64,000 bases of DNA from Acholoe squamosa. Lineage: Eukaryota; Annelida; Polychaeta; Phyllodocida; Polynoidae. Made by a program: the position numbers and the translations under genes. Under the pieces are notes generated by a model that saw only the letters and a program-made list of their open reading frames with translations, was not told the origin of the DNA and did not search any database. This document shows positions 31,026 to 42,494 of the stretch, piece by piece; within the stretch, counting starts at the first letter, position 1; every line of letters starts with the position of its first letter. Where the stretch lies: the NCBI GenBank assembly GCA_949317995.1, contig OX439035.1, positions 78,351,459 through 78,415,458 of the forward strand, in the 5' to 3' direction.

Positions 31026-31229
31026 ATGTATGGGGCCTCTGGAGGTAATTTGTGACTCCTTTATCCTGTTTTATGAGGATTTACAAGAAAACTTATTTTT
31101 CTTAAGTGAGTGAAAAAAAAAAACACACTTGAAATCAGGGAAAACCTTGAACTCTTTCATCCCTGCAGTCATGGGGGACCCAGATAGTGCACTAGTTCCG
31201 TCAATCTCGTATTATTGGTGATTTGTGAA

Positions 31230-32960
31230 TGACTCTAGGGGAGTGGTTATTATCAACCACCATTCATGAGGGGGGAGGTGTGTGCGGTGAGTTATTGCAC
31301 AACTACGCCTCCCTCCAAGGTGGACAAAATTTTCGGCTTTGATCTGAAGTCATGCACAGGCTATTTTGCTAAGAAGCTTAATTTGTTAAGACCCCCCCCC
31401 CCCCAGAGGGAAGTATTTACGCCCCCCTATCCTCAATAATGACTACTCTCTAACACTAAGTCTATTAACTTAAAGGACGAGTCATTTATTGCCAGGTGGG
31501 AGGGGTCATTTTGAAAAAGAGCCCCTTGGTGGGGGGGGGGGGGGGCAAAACTCAATAAACCTTCATACTGGGGGGTCAAAACTAAATAATCTTAGGGGCA
31601 ATTCAAATACCCAACAGGACGGGTCATTCCACACATGTATCTGATTTTTTTGGGGTCATTTTGCAAAATCAGTTCTTAGTGGGGGGTCACGATCATTTTT
31701 GTGATAGTGGTGGGGGGGGGGGGGTCCGAAAAAAACCTGCAGATCTCCCAAAATCCATCATGCCCCCCCCCCCCCAGCTGGCAAGAAATGACTCGTCCCT
31801 AACACTGTAACAGGCCTACTTACTGGGCCTAGCCCTACCTCTTCTATTATCGCTCACTATGCCCCTTAAACTTAAAGGCTTAATGCCTTATAGTCTCCAC
31901 CGGTTGCAAATCTCGGGCCTTATCTCGGGGATTCACGCAGCCCACAGTCAGGTTCCATACTATTTTCCTTCTTTGTGATGTTTACTTCTATGTCCTCTGA
32001 CAAGTCATCAATTTCTCATTTTATATCTGCATATATTTTGATTTAGAATGACTGTTTGTAGTATATTTTTATCAGAGCATGTTGAAATGTATCTTTTTAT
32101 ACACCTAAACAGGGTCTACCATATATATTGTTAGATACCTGTTTCTATCATCAGGGGTGTGAAATGCCGAAATTTACTTCCTCTGAAGCAAAATATACCA
32201 CCTCGCAGGGACTTCTACTTAATATTTTCACATTAGATTAGAGTGGTCAAATCAGTACATTGGACATATTAAACCACTTTCTGATGTAGAGAAAAGCTTG
32301 GAATCACCACTGGGATAATATCTCTATTCCATTTGGAATGAAACTTTGCATCAGAGAAAATTCTATTTCAGACCACCCCCCCCCCCACCATAAATGGAAA
32401 TTTATTTTCTCAGTGGATTTGCAGAGATCCCAAGAATGGTCCTGGTGGGCATTAAAACCGCGGATTTCCACGTTTCCGCGGAAATTTCACACCCCTGATC
32501 ATCTATAACTGCTATCTTCTCACTATCATTAGTCACCTTACTATATCCTGTTTACCCTTTCCTTCACAAACAATTCTCAGAACAGAGATGTTATGGTACA
32601 TTAGTCAATACCCCACATTGGGGATTCCCCATCATTGGAAATCCCCAACGATGTCCAGACGACGCAGCAAGCAGTACGCCCTCTGTAGGGTGAGTGGGGA
32701 GGGATGGCCGTAAACACGGCGCCCATGCGGTAACAGACACTTCAGAGTTTGCATTTCTTAAGCCTAATACAGACAAGTAAAGGGTAATCCAAAGAACAGA
32801 TGATTGTAGTCATGTTAGCCACCATTGTCTGTGTATGTCTGATATGTGTTTTATACCTGTCAGTATGAAGATAGTTCAATATAGATGAGGATGTCAGTTG
32901 ACAGTTGGCTGCCCAAAATTTGATAATTAGCCAAATCAAAATTGATTTTACACATTAATG
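31230..32960. other. homopolymer-rich repeat debris, no gene
   Basis: GGGAGTGGTTATTATCAACC at 31230 and AATAATGACTACTCTC near 31433 are probably a diverged copy of the TTA MITE family (13402). Long G or C runs occur at 31387-31404, 31531-31546, 31711-31722 and 32378-32389. At 31475-31800 GGACGAGTCATT...GAAATGACTCGTCC may be the ends of another element. No coding exon was recognised. Confidence 0.4.
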
Positions 32961-33174
32961 TGAGAGTCTCTTTTGAAATTATTTCTACATATCAATAGTG
33001 CAAGACATTATGCATTCAAATCACTAAGAGTGCTCAAAGTGCTCCAGGTTTAATAGGAGAAATATAACTGGGAAAAGGGGGTGACCTCCATAGACTCATC
33101 ATTAAACAACACTGGCCACTCTGGCCTGTCAGGGTGAAGTGACTCCTGTGCTGGCAGCTCTCAGACTGACACAC

Positions 33175-33525
33175 ACAGCCCGGCGCGGCCGCATATATGA
33201 CGTGTGATATAGAGGGCGCGCAAGTGCTTGGCCCGCCGCCTGAACGATGTCTGTACTCTCCACCCTCCATGACGTCACTAGCAGTGATGTCATGGACAGC
33301 CAATGGCAGCTCTGACCCATCTGTGTCATAGCAGATGGGAGGAGCTTCCACACCTAAAAATAGCTTTGTTGGTAATACCCCGGCAAGGAGTACCCATATA
33401 TACCTCTCTGTCTGCATGCTTGAGACAGAGGCATTCTACCCTGCAATAGTTCCTGTACAACATTCAACAATAAAGCCTCCATCTGAAGAACCTCTATAAG
33501 TCTCATCTTTAATAGTAACTCTAAC
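33175..33525 (+). promoter_or_regulatory. promoter-like module, possibly a solo LTR
   Basis: CpG-rich DNA (GGCGCGGCCGC at 33182) is followed by TGACGTCA at 33270-33277 (CRE), TGATGTCA, AGCCAATGG (CCAAT box, 33298), CATATATACC (TATA-like, 33393) and AATAAAG (33468), ending TCTAACA at about 33525. This CRE-TATA-AATAAA order resembles the LTR of the element at 48393. However, I found no matching TG start with a target-site duplication, so LTR identity is unproven. A minus-strand ORF here has no recognisable protein. Confidence 0.35.
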
Positions 33526-34109
33526 AATATGGGCATGATCACGTGACCGTCTGTTCGCATGGTACGCAAACAAACCCGGGAGCTTCAAACTGGGACATTC
33601 TGTGACCCCAAAATAAATCCTATCTATAGCCCCATGTACACACAGTAATATCATATTATCTATCTGCGCAGATCATTAAGATATCATATACTAGTTTGTT
33701 TGTTTTTTATTAAATTTGGGTGATGACAACTGACATGTCTATCTAAAAACAGTGACCAAATAGGGCTAGGACGATAATATAGCAGATTGCCGTAGGCTTA
33801 GCACAGCCATTTTCCTCGCGCATCATCCAATTTTCATGGGTTTGTTTGACCATATAAATGATAATCCCTTTGACTCTGTTCACTACCCCTTTTTATCTAT
33901 ATGTCTATTATATATAAGCTTCTGAATACTTCTGATGTTGCTTCTGAATACTTCTGATGTTGCAATGAGAAGCGAAAATATTGACAGTGGAAATAGAAGA
34001 ACCGGTACCCGGTAAGTTGTTACCACGGCCCTGCCTGTCGTACTAACCCTGTACGAACTGGTACATATAGTTTGATAGTGCAAGCCCCTAGAACTTGGCT
34101 TCAGCCTTA

Positions 34110-34381
34110 GGGAGTGGTCATTTTTTTAACAACAGTGGGGGGGGGGGGTGCTGGTGAAATTCTGCAGGTGCGGCGAAAAATTTTCCGCCCCCCCCTCCGA
34201 GGGGTCTGAAATTATTTTGTCCCCTCTGAAATTCCATCCCCCCCATTTATTCTATAGTCGCGCGCGGGCTTTTTTGCTCAAAAGGGGCAAAAGTTTTTTC
34301 TGTCCACCCCCCCTTAGAGGGGTCTGAATTTTTTTTGTCTCCTCCCCCCCAAACCCACCTTGTTAATAAATGACCACTCCC
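34110..34381. mobile_element. MITE of GGGAGTGGTCATT family with TTA duplication
   Basis: GGGAGTGGTCATTTTTTTAAC (left) and GTTAATAAATGACCACTCCC (right), flanked by TTA at 34107-34109 and 34382-34384. The interior is rich in G/C runs and shares GCGCGCGGGCTTTTTTGC with the copies at 61.5 and 62.0 kb. Confidence 0.75.
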
Positions 34382-34956
34382 TTAGGGAGTGACACGTTTT
34401 TTTCACAACAGGCGGACATTTCACACCCCTGAATTATACTATAGAGAAAAGGTGAAAAGGAGCACTGAGTTTGTAGGCCTTTACGTGATTGGGATTGACA
34501 GGGGTTTAGTCAGCCGTATTTCCTGCTTCAAAAATGTTGTATGTACCTATGACAAAAAGCGTTATTATACCCCCCATACAATAGAGGAGGGGGCATATGG
34601 CAAAGACCAGGGGGCATGCGGAAAAGTAGTGCCTTCTCACATCCCTTGTGGTTCTATGCATGCGCTAGTAAAAACATAGTCCCTCTATAAATACTACTCA
34701 ATCAACTGTAATTTTGGACAAAATCTGTTCTTGTCACTGCTGTACATTGGTCTGTAAAAGGTTTAGGAAAATACCGTAATCTCCCGCATATAAGACGCGT
34801 CTTATACGAGGGGTTTTAGATCTCCTTGGATCCACAAGGGGGACACCAAGACCTTTCTTTTGATATGTTACATGCCATAATGGTCATAATAGGGCATAAG
34901 GGGGTCCAGGGGGCCCAAGCTACACACAGGTTTTTAAATTTTGAAAATTCACTCAG

Positions 34957-35845
34957 TACCGTAATCTCCCGCGTAGAAGGCGCAGCTCGCGTATAAGGCG
35001 CCCCCCCCAACTCAGAGAAGGCCTTTTCACGTAGAAGGCGCACATACCTCTTCTGGATCGATTTCCGGAAAAACCCGCGTATAAGGCGCCCCCCCAACTC
35101 ACAGGGGGGCTGTTTCGCGTAGAAGGCGCCCCCCCCCTCCCCACTATTGTACACCTCCCGGTCTGCCGCGGTGCTGGCTCTATGAGTTCAAGCTGTCATC
35201 GGCACACGGTCGGCGTATTGCCCGCCGAGCAAATATCTACAGCGACCGGTCTGCCGTGGTGCAGGCTCTATGAGTTCAAGCTGTCATCGGCACACGGTCG
35301 GCGTCAAACCCGGCAGGCGTGCGGACCATTCCCCGGTCTGCCGCGGCGCTAGCGCTATGAGTCGATGCTGTCATCCGCCCACGTGTTCCCTACACCCCGG
35401 CAAGCCACACCGCATTGTCAACCTGTTGAGTCTATGCTCTCATCGGCACACGGTCGGCGTCAAACCCGCCGAGCAAATCTACACCGACCGGTCTGCCGCG
35501 GTGCAGGCTCTATGAGTTCAAGCTGTCATCGGCACACGGTCGGCGTCAAACCCGCCGAGCAAATCTACACCGACCGGGCTGCCGCGTTGCTGGCTATATG
35601 AGTTCAAGCTGTCATCGGCGCATGGTGGGCCTTATCCCCTGCGAGCGCGTCGACACCTCCCGGTCTGCCGCAGTGCTGGCGCTATGAGTTCAAGCTGTCA
35701 TCGGCGCATTTTCCCAAATGAGATGTTGGAAAAACCCGCGTATAAGGCGCACCCCCAACTCAAGGCAATTACCCTCCCGCGTATAAGACCCAGTCACGAT
35801 CTGATTCACGTATAAGACGCGCCTTCTACACGGGAGATTACGGTA
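34957..35845. mobile_element. TA-family element, subfamily C (889 bp) with internal satellite
   Basis: Ends are TACCGTAATCTCCCGCGTAG and CACGGGAGATTACGGTA. The end regions resemble subfamily B (CAACTCAAGGCAATT, CCCGCGTATAAGACCC). The centre, 35161-35720, is a GC-rich tandem array of ~86-bp units. It is inserted into another family member. No transposase ORF is present. Confidence 0.85.
35161..35720 (+). repeat. ~86-bp tandem array inside TA-element C
   Basis: TATGAGTTCAAGCTGTCATC starts units at 35181, 35269, 35511, 35597 and 35683, with variant units (TATGAGTCGATGCTGTC) between, so spacings are 86-88 bp. Units also share GGTCGGCGTCAAACCCGCC and GACCGGTCTGCCGCGG. The GC content is far above the flanks. 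Open frames through it are products of the repeat. Confidence 0.85.
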
Positions 35846-37116
35846 GAACCAAAGTTATGAATTTTTCATTTTTTTGAGAATTTTCCAAAAATCTAGGTGC
35901 GTCTTATACACGCACTGCGTCTTATACGCGGGAGATTACGGTAGAACATTTTTGTGGTTACCAAGGGTCCTATATAGACATGGCGAAGCCATTTCCCAAA
36001 TTTTACCAGCGAAAAATTTTGAAGCCCAAAAATAAAAGAATTGTTATGTTTTGAGAGGAAAGCCTTCAAAGAAATGAAAATATTCTTGGTCATGTGATCA
36101 TTCCTGCTGGGACTTCAATGTATGGGCTTAGTACGGCTTAGATCGTGAATCTAGGGGCTTCTAGGGAAAATTCCCCAAGCCTTATTTCGAATAGTACCAA
36201 CCAATAAAGCATTATTTAGATCCGGGGAGAAAGTAAATTCTTTCTCTTTTAGTAAGGGGGGTATAATAAAGCACAAACATAACTTTTGATTTGTCTGGTT
36301 CCGTGTTGTCTGGTTCTGTATTTGGCAGTGTAGGCACGCGTGCTTCACACTTGTGCCTACACTGCCCAATATTCATACGCTCGTGAAGCATACGGCGGCC
36401 CAGACGCATCAAACGTTATGTTTGTGTTTATTATCACTGTTTGAGCAATGAAGGGATGAAAAATTCAAGTTCAAAGATCGGCTTCAAATCCCAAAAAGTG
36501 CTACATGTTTAAGGGAATGAGAAAAACCCTACATTAACTCCCACCCACTTCTTCTAGCACTGTTCTACGATTCAAAACATCCTTTTTCCATCAAAGTAAG
36601 CCGGTTTCCATAAGCTTTTGACCTAACGATCTTGATCCTATTCAATGGTGTAAAAAGGTTGGGAAAGATGTAAAGAAAAGCCTTAGAGGGTGGCTGCCCT
36701 ACTGCGAGTTGGGTTTGTTTACGTACTACTCATTAGTATGCAGCGTCCCGCGCGGAACCCTGTTTAGGTGTATTGAGTTATGTAAGTTTAAAGTAAACAT
36801 CACAAAGTCAAAGAGGTAAAATTGGATGGAACCTGACTGTGGGCTGAGTGCCTGAGTCTGAGATAAGACCCGAGATTTGCAACCGGTGGAGACTCTATCA
36901 TGTAGGTACTTTGACATCGTCACTGTGGGGGGTGAGAGAAGCTGGCAGGCTAGACTGGCACTTTCTGACAAGTGTGAGTGTGGCCACTACTCATGACCTT
37001 GCCGATAGCTCTGATTTTGGGCCTTATTAGACTGTTTCCCTTGTCTTTTTATAATTTTCCTTGCAGATTAGATATCAAGCTACCCACCAGCGAAATCTGG
37101 GAGGAAAAATTCCAAT

Positions 37117-37412
37117 TACCGTAATCTCCCGCGTATAAGGCGCGTCTTATACGGGGGGTTTTAGTTCTTATTGGATCCACAAGGGGGACACCAAGACCTT
37201 TCTTTTGATATCTTACATGCCCCCTTGGTCAAAATAGGACAAAATGGGGCCCAGGAGGGCCCAAGGTGGCCCAAGCTACCCATAGGTTTTTGAATTTTGA
37301 AAATTCATCCAGTAGAACCAAAGTTATGAATTTTTCATTTTTTTCAGAATTTTCCAAAACTCTAGGTGCGCCTTCTACGCGGGCTGCGCCTTCTACGCGG
37401 GAGATTACGGTA
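37117..37412. mobile_element. TA-MITE, subfamily A (296 bp)
   Basis: TACCGTAATCTCCCGCGTAT (left), CTACGCGGGAGATTACGGTA (right), in reverse orientation to the 18020 copy. It carries the AGTAGAACCAAAGTTATGAA core and GGGGACACCAAGACCTTTC. This is the most intact copy of the subfamily. Confidence 0.9.
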
Positions 37413-38072
37413 TTAACCGTTTTACAATAAGTTGAATATTAAGGTAATATTGAAGCTTTGAAAAACATATCAAGCAATGGAGACACCAACAAACTAACAC
37501 CAGACACAGCTTCAGGGCATAATAATCTCACAGGATATGAAATTTCATGTTTCTATGACTTTGCCCACTGATACTTTTAAGAGGACCAAAATATGATGCA
37601 TTTTACACATTTCCTAAAAATGACGCTGTGCATTTTACTGCAATTTGACGATTTTTCATGAGCATTCTAAGGCCAATTAGAATAGTCTTGGAAGATATCC
37701 AAGAATATCCCTGGACAGCTGAGATTACAAACATTTTGGAAATCTTAATTTTTGTGAAGATTGGTTCAGGAGAACCTATTTTTCCAGTCACTTACAGATT
37801 GAAAAGAAATCACACTATAGACTATAGTGACTGCCAAGCAGGTGGCCACTGGCAGTGGTCACTGCATGACTGCGGCTAGCGTGCGACATCAAGAAGTCCA
37901 CGTAGTCACGTGGTACAGCACATCTAGTCATGTGATCTAGCATTAATCTCGATCAAGATAAGTAAGGCTGTACAAACCATGATTACATACTCTAAACTCT
38001 AATAGAACTAGAAACAATTAAAGGGTTAAGGATACTGTCCCTACGCCGTAGAACTACTTTTGCCAAAACTAT

Positions 38073-39125
38073 TACTGTAATCTCCCGCATATAAGGCGCG
38101 TCTTATACGCAAGGATTTAGTACTTCCTGGATCCACAAGGAGGACACCAAGAGCTTTCTTTTGATATGTTACACTCCCATTACCGTAATCTCCCGCGTAG
38201 AAGGCGCAGCTCGCGTAGAAGGCGCACCCCCAACTCAGAGAAGGCCTTTTCACGTAGAAGGCGCACGTACCTCCTCTGGATCGATTTCTGGAAAAACCCG
38301 CGTATAAGGCGCCCCCCCAACTCACAGGGGGGCTGTTTCGCGTAGAAGGCGCCCCCCCCCTCCCCACCCCCCTATATGAGTTCAAGCTGTCATCGGCACA
38401 CGGTCGGCGTCAAACCCGCCGAGCGCCCGTCGACACCTCCCGGTCTGCCGCGTTGCTGGCTATATGAGTTCAAGCTGTCATCGGCACACGGTCGGCGTCA
38501 AACCCGCCGAGCAAATCTATACAGCGACCGGGCTGCCGCGCTTGGCGCTATGAGTTCAAGCCGTCATCGGCGTATGGTGGGCCTTATCCCCGGCGAGCGC
38601 GTCTACACCTCCCGGTCTGCCGCGGCGCTAGCGCTATGAGTCGATGCTGTCATCGGCCCACGTGTTCCCTACACCCCGGCAAGCCACACCGCATTGTCAA
38701 CCTGTTGAGTCTATGCTGTCATCGGCACACGGTCGGCTTGAACCCGCCAAGCGCGTTGACACCTCCAGGTCTGCCGCGGTGCTGGCGCTATGAGTTCAAG
38801 CTGTCATCGGCACATTTTCCCAAATGAGATGTTGGAAAACCCCGCGTATAAGGCGCACCCCAAACTCAAGGCAATTTACCTCCCGCGTATAAGACCCAGC
38901 AGCATTTTGTTTGGCGTAGAAGACGCGCCTTCTACGCGGGAGATTACGGTAAATCAAAAAATTACAAAGGGGTGCAGGGGGGGCCTAGCTACACATAGCT
39001 TTTTGAATTTTGAAAATCCATTCAGTAGAACCAAAGTTATGAATTTTTTATATTTTTGACAATATTCCTCAACTCTAGGTGCGTCTTATACGCGAGGTGC
39101 GCCTTATACGCGGGAGATTACGGTA
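38073..39125. mobile_element. second nested TA-MITE A, interrupted by a subfamily C element
   Basis: The outer ends are TACTGTAATCTCCCGCATAT (38073) and TACGCGGGAGATTACGGTA (39125). The interior breaks at 38181 (ACACTCCCAT|TA) and resumes at 38950 (TA|AATCAAAAAATT). The break point differs from the one at 34957, so this is an independent insertion event or a rearranged one. Confidence 0.88.
38181..38951. mobile_element. TA-family element, subfamily C (771 bp) with internal satellite
   Basis: Same organisation as 34957-35845: end blocks with CAACTCAGAGAAGGCCTTTTC and CTGGATCGATTTC, then a shorter array (38371-38815) of the same ~86-bp unit, then the CAGCATTTTGTTTGGCGTAG end shared with subfamily B. 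The copy-number difference in the array accounts for much of the length difference from the 889-bp copy. Confidence 0.85.
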
Positions 39126-39734
39126 GTTTATAAAAATTGGATCGAGGCTATTTGCTCTGACAGTGACGCTCGTGAGTCTGCACTACGAGGACTTCTTTAG
39201 AATCACGATTTGCGCATGACTGCACTCACATCACAAAACCTGACACCTGTTTCTACCATTTCTATAGTGCTACTTGCCTTAATATTTCGGACACTATTTC
39301 CCTTATATCTCTGGTTCTAGATAAGATAGACACTCAATTCCAAAAGTTTTGGAATAGTCTCAATAAGCTTGATTGAATGTGTTTAAACAGATCTTTCCAT
39401 TTTTATTTTAAAAATTTTGTTGAAGTGCCTACTCTATGACTTCAGTTGACCACCGCTACACTCGCGTACGTTATTAATAATCTAATACGTCTCCTAAACG
39501 TAGATTCTACAGTCGGCCAATGGTCTCAAGAAAATCAAGATTAAAAGAGGATGGCCTTAGCCTTAGCCTAGCTTTAATAGATAAGCCGACATTCTGAGAA
39601 AGTTTCTTCACGCACAGCCACAGTTCATGCTTTCATTTCAAATCCATGTGCCTGTGGTTTGCGCGGGACGGTGGTCGGGCGATTGGATGCCGCGATCTGT
39701 AGGAATATGGGTTTATTAACCAGTTGATTCTTAC

Positions 39735-40365
39735 CTGTGAAGTTTCTGGTGACACCAGGATTCCTTATGGGGGTTTTGGCTGTAGTTTTCCTCTGTGGTG
39801 GGTGCTCTTGAGCAATTTCAACAATTGCAACACGGCCAGAAACCCCAAGTTTTCACTTCAAGTGCACTCCTAAACGCCCTGACCAATCACACACCGTATG
39901 CACAATTTACCACTAGAGGACGCCACTGGGGGATTAACGATTTGAATGCGTTCGATATATAAACATTGATCAATTACTTTTAGTTATTCTACATTTCAAT
40001 TTAGATAACCACACTTATTTAACACAACATTATTATGGTTATAAGATATATCTTAAACTTATTGTGTAGATGTATAAAACGCATATTAGTATTATTTTTA
40101 AAGAATATCTTTCTCGCTACTTACTTGATGATTCTTAGTCGAACGCTAGAATCCATTTCCGGTATGTGTTGCAATCACGTGGAGTTTTTTCAGCACCAAA
40201 ACAAAGTAATTTTGACTGATTTTATCACATATATCGAACCCCTGGATGTAACAAATGCTCAACTATGTCCTGTTAGAGCAAACGTAAGGGGGGACTTGGT
40301 GTATATTGAACGTCATTACTCTATTTCTCGAATAGACATCACCCAAATTCGCAGTTGAGCCTGAG
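39735..40365. promoter_or_regulatory. candidate shared promoter region with divergent 5' exons of BANF1 and EIF1AD
   Basis: On the minus strand a strong donor (TTCACAG|GTAAGA) ends a possible exon at 39735. On the plus strand a strong donor (GCCTGAG|GTAAGG) ends a possible exon at 40365. They point away from each other 630 bases apart, with GACCAATCAC (CCAAT box) at 39881 between them. Both BANF1 and EIF1AD need upstream non-coding exons, because each has an acceptor close before its ATG. The assignment is inference from donors and geometry only. A 107-codon ORF at 40035-40358 has no recognisable features. Confidence 0.3.
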
Positions 40366-42120
40366 GTAAGGGTGGTAATCCACATCTCATTTAATTCCAA
40401 CTACTAGATCTAACTAACTTAGCCTTAGTGACTAAGGCTAAGCATATGATAGGGCTAGGCCTAAGCCTTAGCCTAACTCAAGCCTAAGCCTAAGGGAGTG
40501 ATCATTTTTTTAACAACGGGGGGGCTGGTGGGTATTCCGACCCCCCCTCTTGATGGGGCAAAAAAAGCCTAAGCCTAAGGCAGTAAGTAGGCACTTCAAC
40601 AAAAAAATTAAACTGAATACAGAAAGATCCCTGTGACCGCATTTGATTGAGGCCATTGAGATGTTTTTAAATCTTTTGGAATTTTGTTTATATCTTGTAT
40701 AGAAACAGAGATACAGGGCAAATAGTACCAAAAATATTGAGGCAAGTACCACTATAGCAATGCTAGAAAAGGTGTTACAGTATCTGTGATGTGAGTTCAG
40801 CTGCACAGTGGGCCCAGTGTGTGGCAGCATGTACTGGTGGCAATTTTCTGTGTTTTCACTTGATATCTAAGGGAATGGAAAGTAATGTTCTAGTGATCAG
40901 ATCTAAATAGAATTTAGTTTTCTATGATATTTAGAATCATAGCTTTCAGTTGATATCTTCAATCCATTTACAAATTGATTCTAAGTAGTAGTAAAATGCT
41001 AATAAAAAATCATAACATGGCAGCTCTACAGACAGCCATTTCTTTTCTATTGTTTCATATTTTGGTCCTCTCAAAAGTATCATTGGGCAAAATCATAAAT
41101 GCATGAAATTATACATGCTGCTAGTTTATTATGCATTTTAACTGTGTCTGATATTAGTATTTTGGTGTCTCCAGTGGATAATATGTTTTTCAAAGCTTCA
41201 ATATTACCTTCATACTAAAGTCATTGTAAAACGCTTAATAATTGGAATTTTTTCTCCCAGATTTCGCTGGTGGGTAGCTTGATATCTATACTTTAAGGAT
41301 AACTATTAAAATACAAGAAAAATACCCTAATAGAACCCTAAATCGGCGATATCGGCACGGTCGCGATTATCAGCCACACTTCCACCTGGCAGAAAGTGTC
41401 AACCCAGTGTGCCAGCTTTTCTCACCCTCCACAGTGGCTTTATCAAAGTGCCTACAGTAAGGGAGTGATAAGTTTTTAAAGGGGGGCTACCATGGCGATT
41501 TTCAACATGGGTACCTGCCAAAAGACAATGGAAAAACTCACGGGAACAAGCTAAAATATTGCAACACCCTCATTGGTCGATATGGGTGGTCAGGTGTCTT
41601 GCTGGGAAATGGTAGATTCGCTCTAAAACCTATTCGCTCTACATACACATTCGCTCTACTCCCTGGACCATTCGCACTAGTCCTACGGCGTAGGGACAGT
41701 ATCACTAGGGTTGTTGTTTTTTTCAAATTCTATAAGAAGAGAGGGATATTATCATGGTTTTAACTAAAAGTCTAGTAGGGCGAATGGTCCAAGGGGGTAG
41801 AGCGAATGGTCTAGGGCAAACTGGCAGTAAAGCGAATGGTCTATAACTCGCAAAACATGGACGCACCTAATTTTACACCCCCACCCTTGGCCTTGAATCT
41901 TGATGGCAGTCAATTTTTGTTTTTGCCTTTTGGTATCCTGTGCCTGCGCTTGAGGATAAAAAGAGGGTGAAATTTGTATGTCTCCACCCCCACCCCCTGC
42001 CCCACAAGAGGAGTCAAAAGTTTTTACGTCCGAACCTCAGCCTCCGGAGAGGTCTAAAGTTTTTGCGCCCCCCCAACCTCAAACTACCACCCCCCTGTTG
42101 ATAAATAATTATTGACTACA
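40366..42120. other. gene-free stretch with CCTAAG repeats and MITE fragments
   Basis: CTAAGCCTAAG-like words recur at 40425-40580 around a truncated GGGAGTGATCATTTTTTTAAC end (40496). AGCGAATGGTC and GACCATTCGC words recur in both orientations at 41610-41850. A partial relative of the 42123 element occurs at 41478-41590 (GGCTACCATGGCG...AACATGGGTACC). No exon was recognised. The stretch probably belongs to the EIF1AD 5' UTR intron. Confidence 0.4.
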
Positions 42121-42122
42121 CC

Positions 42123-42277
42123 TTAAAGGGGCCCTGGCACGGCAAAGTACAACATGGGTACCGACCCATAGATCATTGGTAAACTCACAGGAACCAGCGG
42201 AGCGCCCTGATTGGTCAATGGATGGTCACGGGACCTTTTAATGCGGGCATGCATTTGCCGCGCCAGGGCCTCTTTAA
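42123..42277. mobile_element. 155-bp MITE with TTAAAGGGGCCCTGGC ends
   Basis: TTAAAGGGGCCCTGGCACGG (left) and CCGCGCCAGGGCCTCTTTAA (right) are inverted repeats. The outermost TTAA could be either terminal repeat or a target duplication; this copy cannot decide. Related fragments are at 14045 and 41478. Confidence 0.65.
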
Positions 42278-42494
42278 CAACGTGGGGTGGGGGGGGGGAT
42301 TTTTTCAAGCCCCCGTGGGGGGGGGGGGGTAAATAATTTTACCTGTTTTCAGCAAAAAAAGCCAGCACGGTACTGCGTCACAGTGCATGTGATTTTCAGC
42401 CTCTAAAGAACCCTCAACTCAAGGAGAAGGGCAGCAAATTTTGACTTTTGCAAGGGTGGAGCCCTTTTCCGCTCATCTGCAAGCAGCTCCCAAC

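Larger units (their letters stand above)
34772..35943. mobile_element. TA-MITE A copy interrupted by a second TA-family element
   Basis: The outer element begins TACCGTAATCTCCCGCATAT at 34772 and ends GCGGGAGATTACGGTA at 35943. It is in the reverse orientation relative to the 8623 copy. Its interior breaks at ACTCAG|TA (34957) and resumes TA|GAACCAAAGTTATG (35844), the point at which uninterrupted copies read CAGTAGAACC. This gives direct proof of a TA duplication. Without the insert the outer element is about 285 bp. Confidence 0.9.

Noticed and set aside
33034..33417. 127-codon minus-strand ORF with a hydrophobic start
   Set aside because: It lies across a promoter/LTR-like block, has no recognisable domain, and lacks splice or start context.
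35270..35601. Overlapping ORFs reading SSCHRHTVGVKPA repeats
   Set aside because: They arise from the 86-bp tandem array; the period is not a multiple of three and the frame shifts between units.
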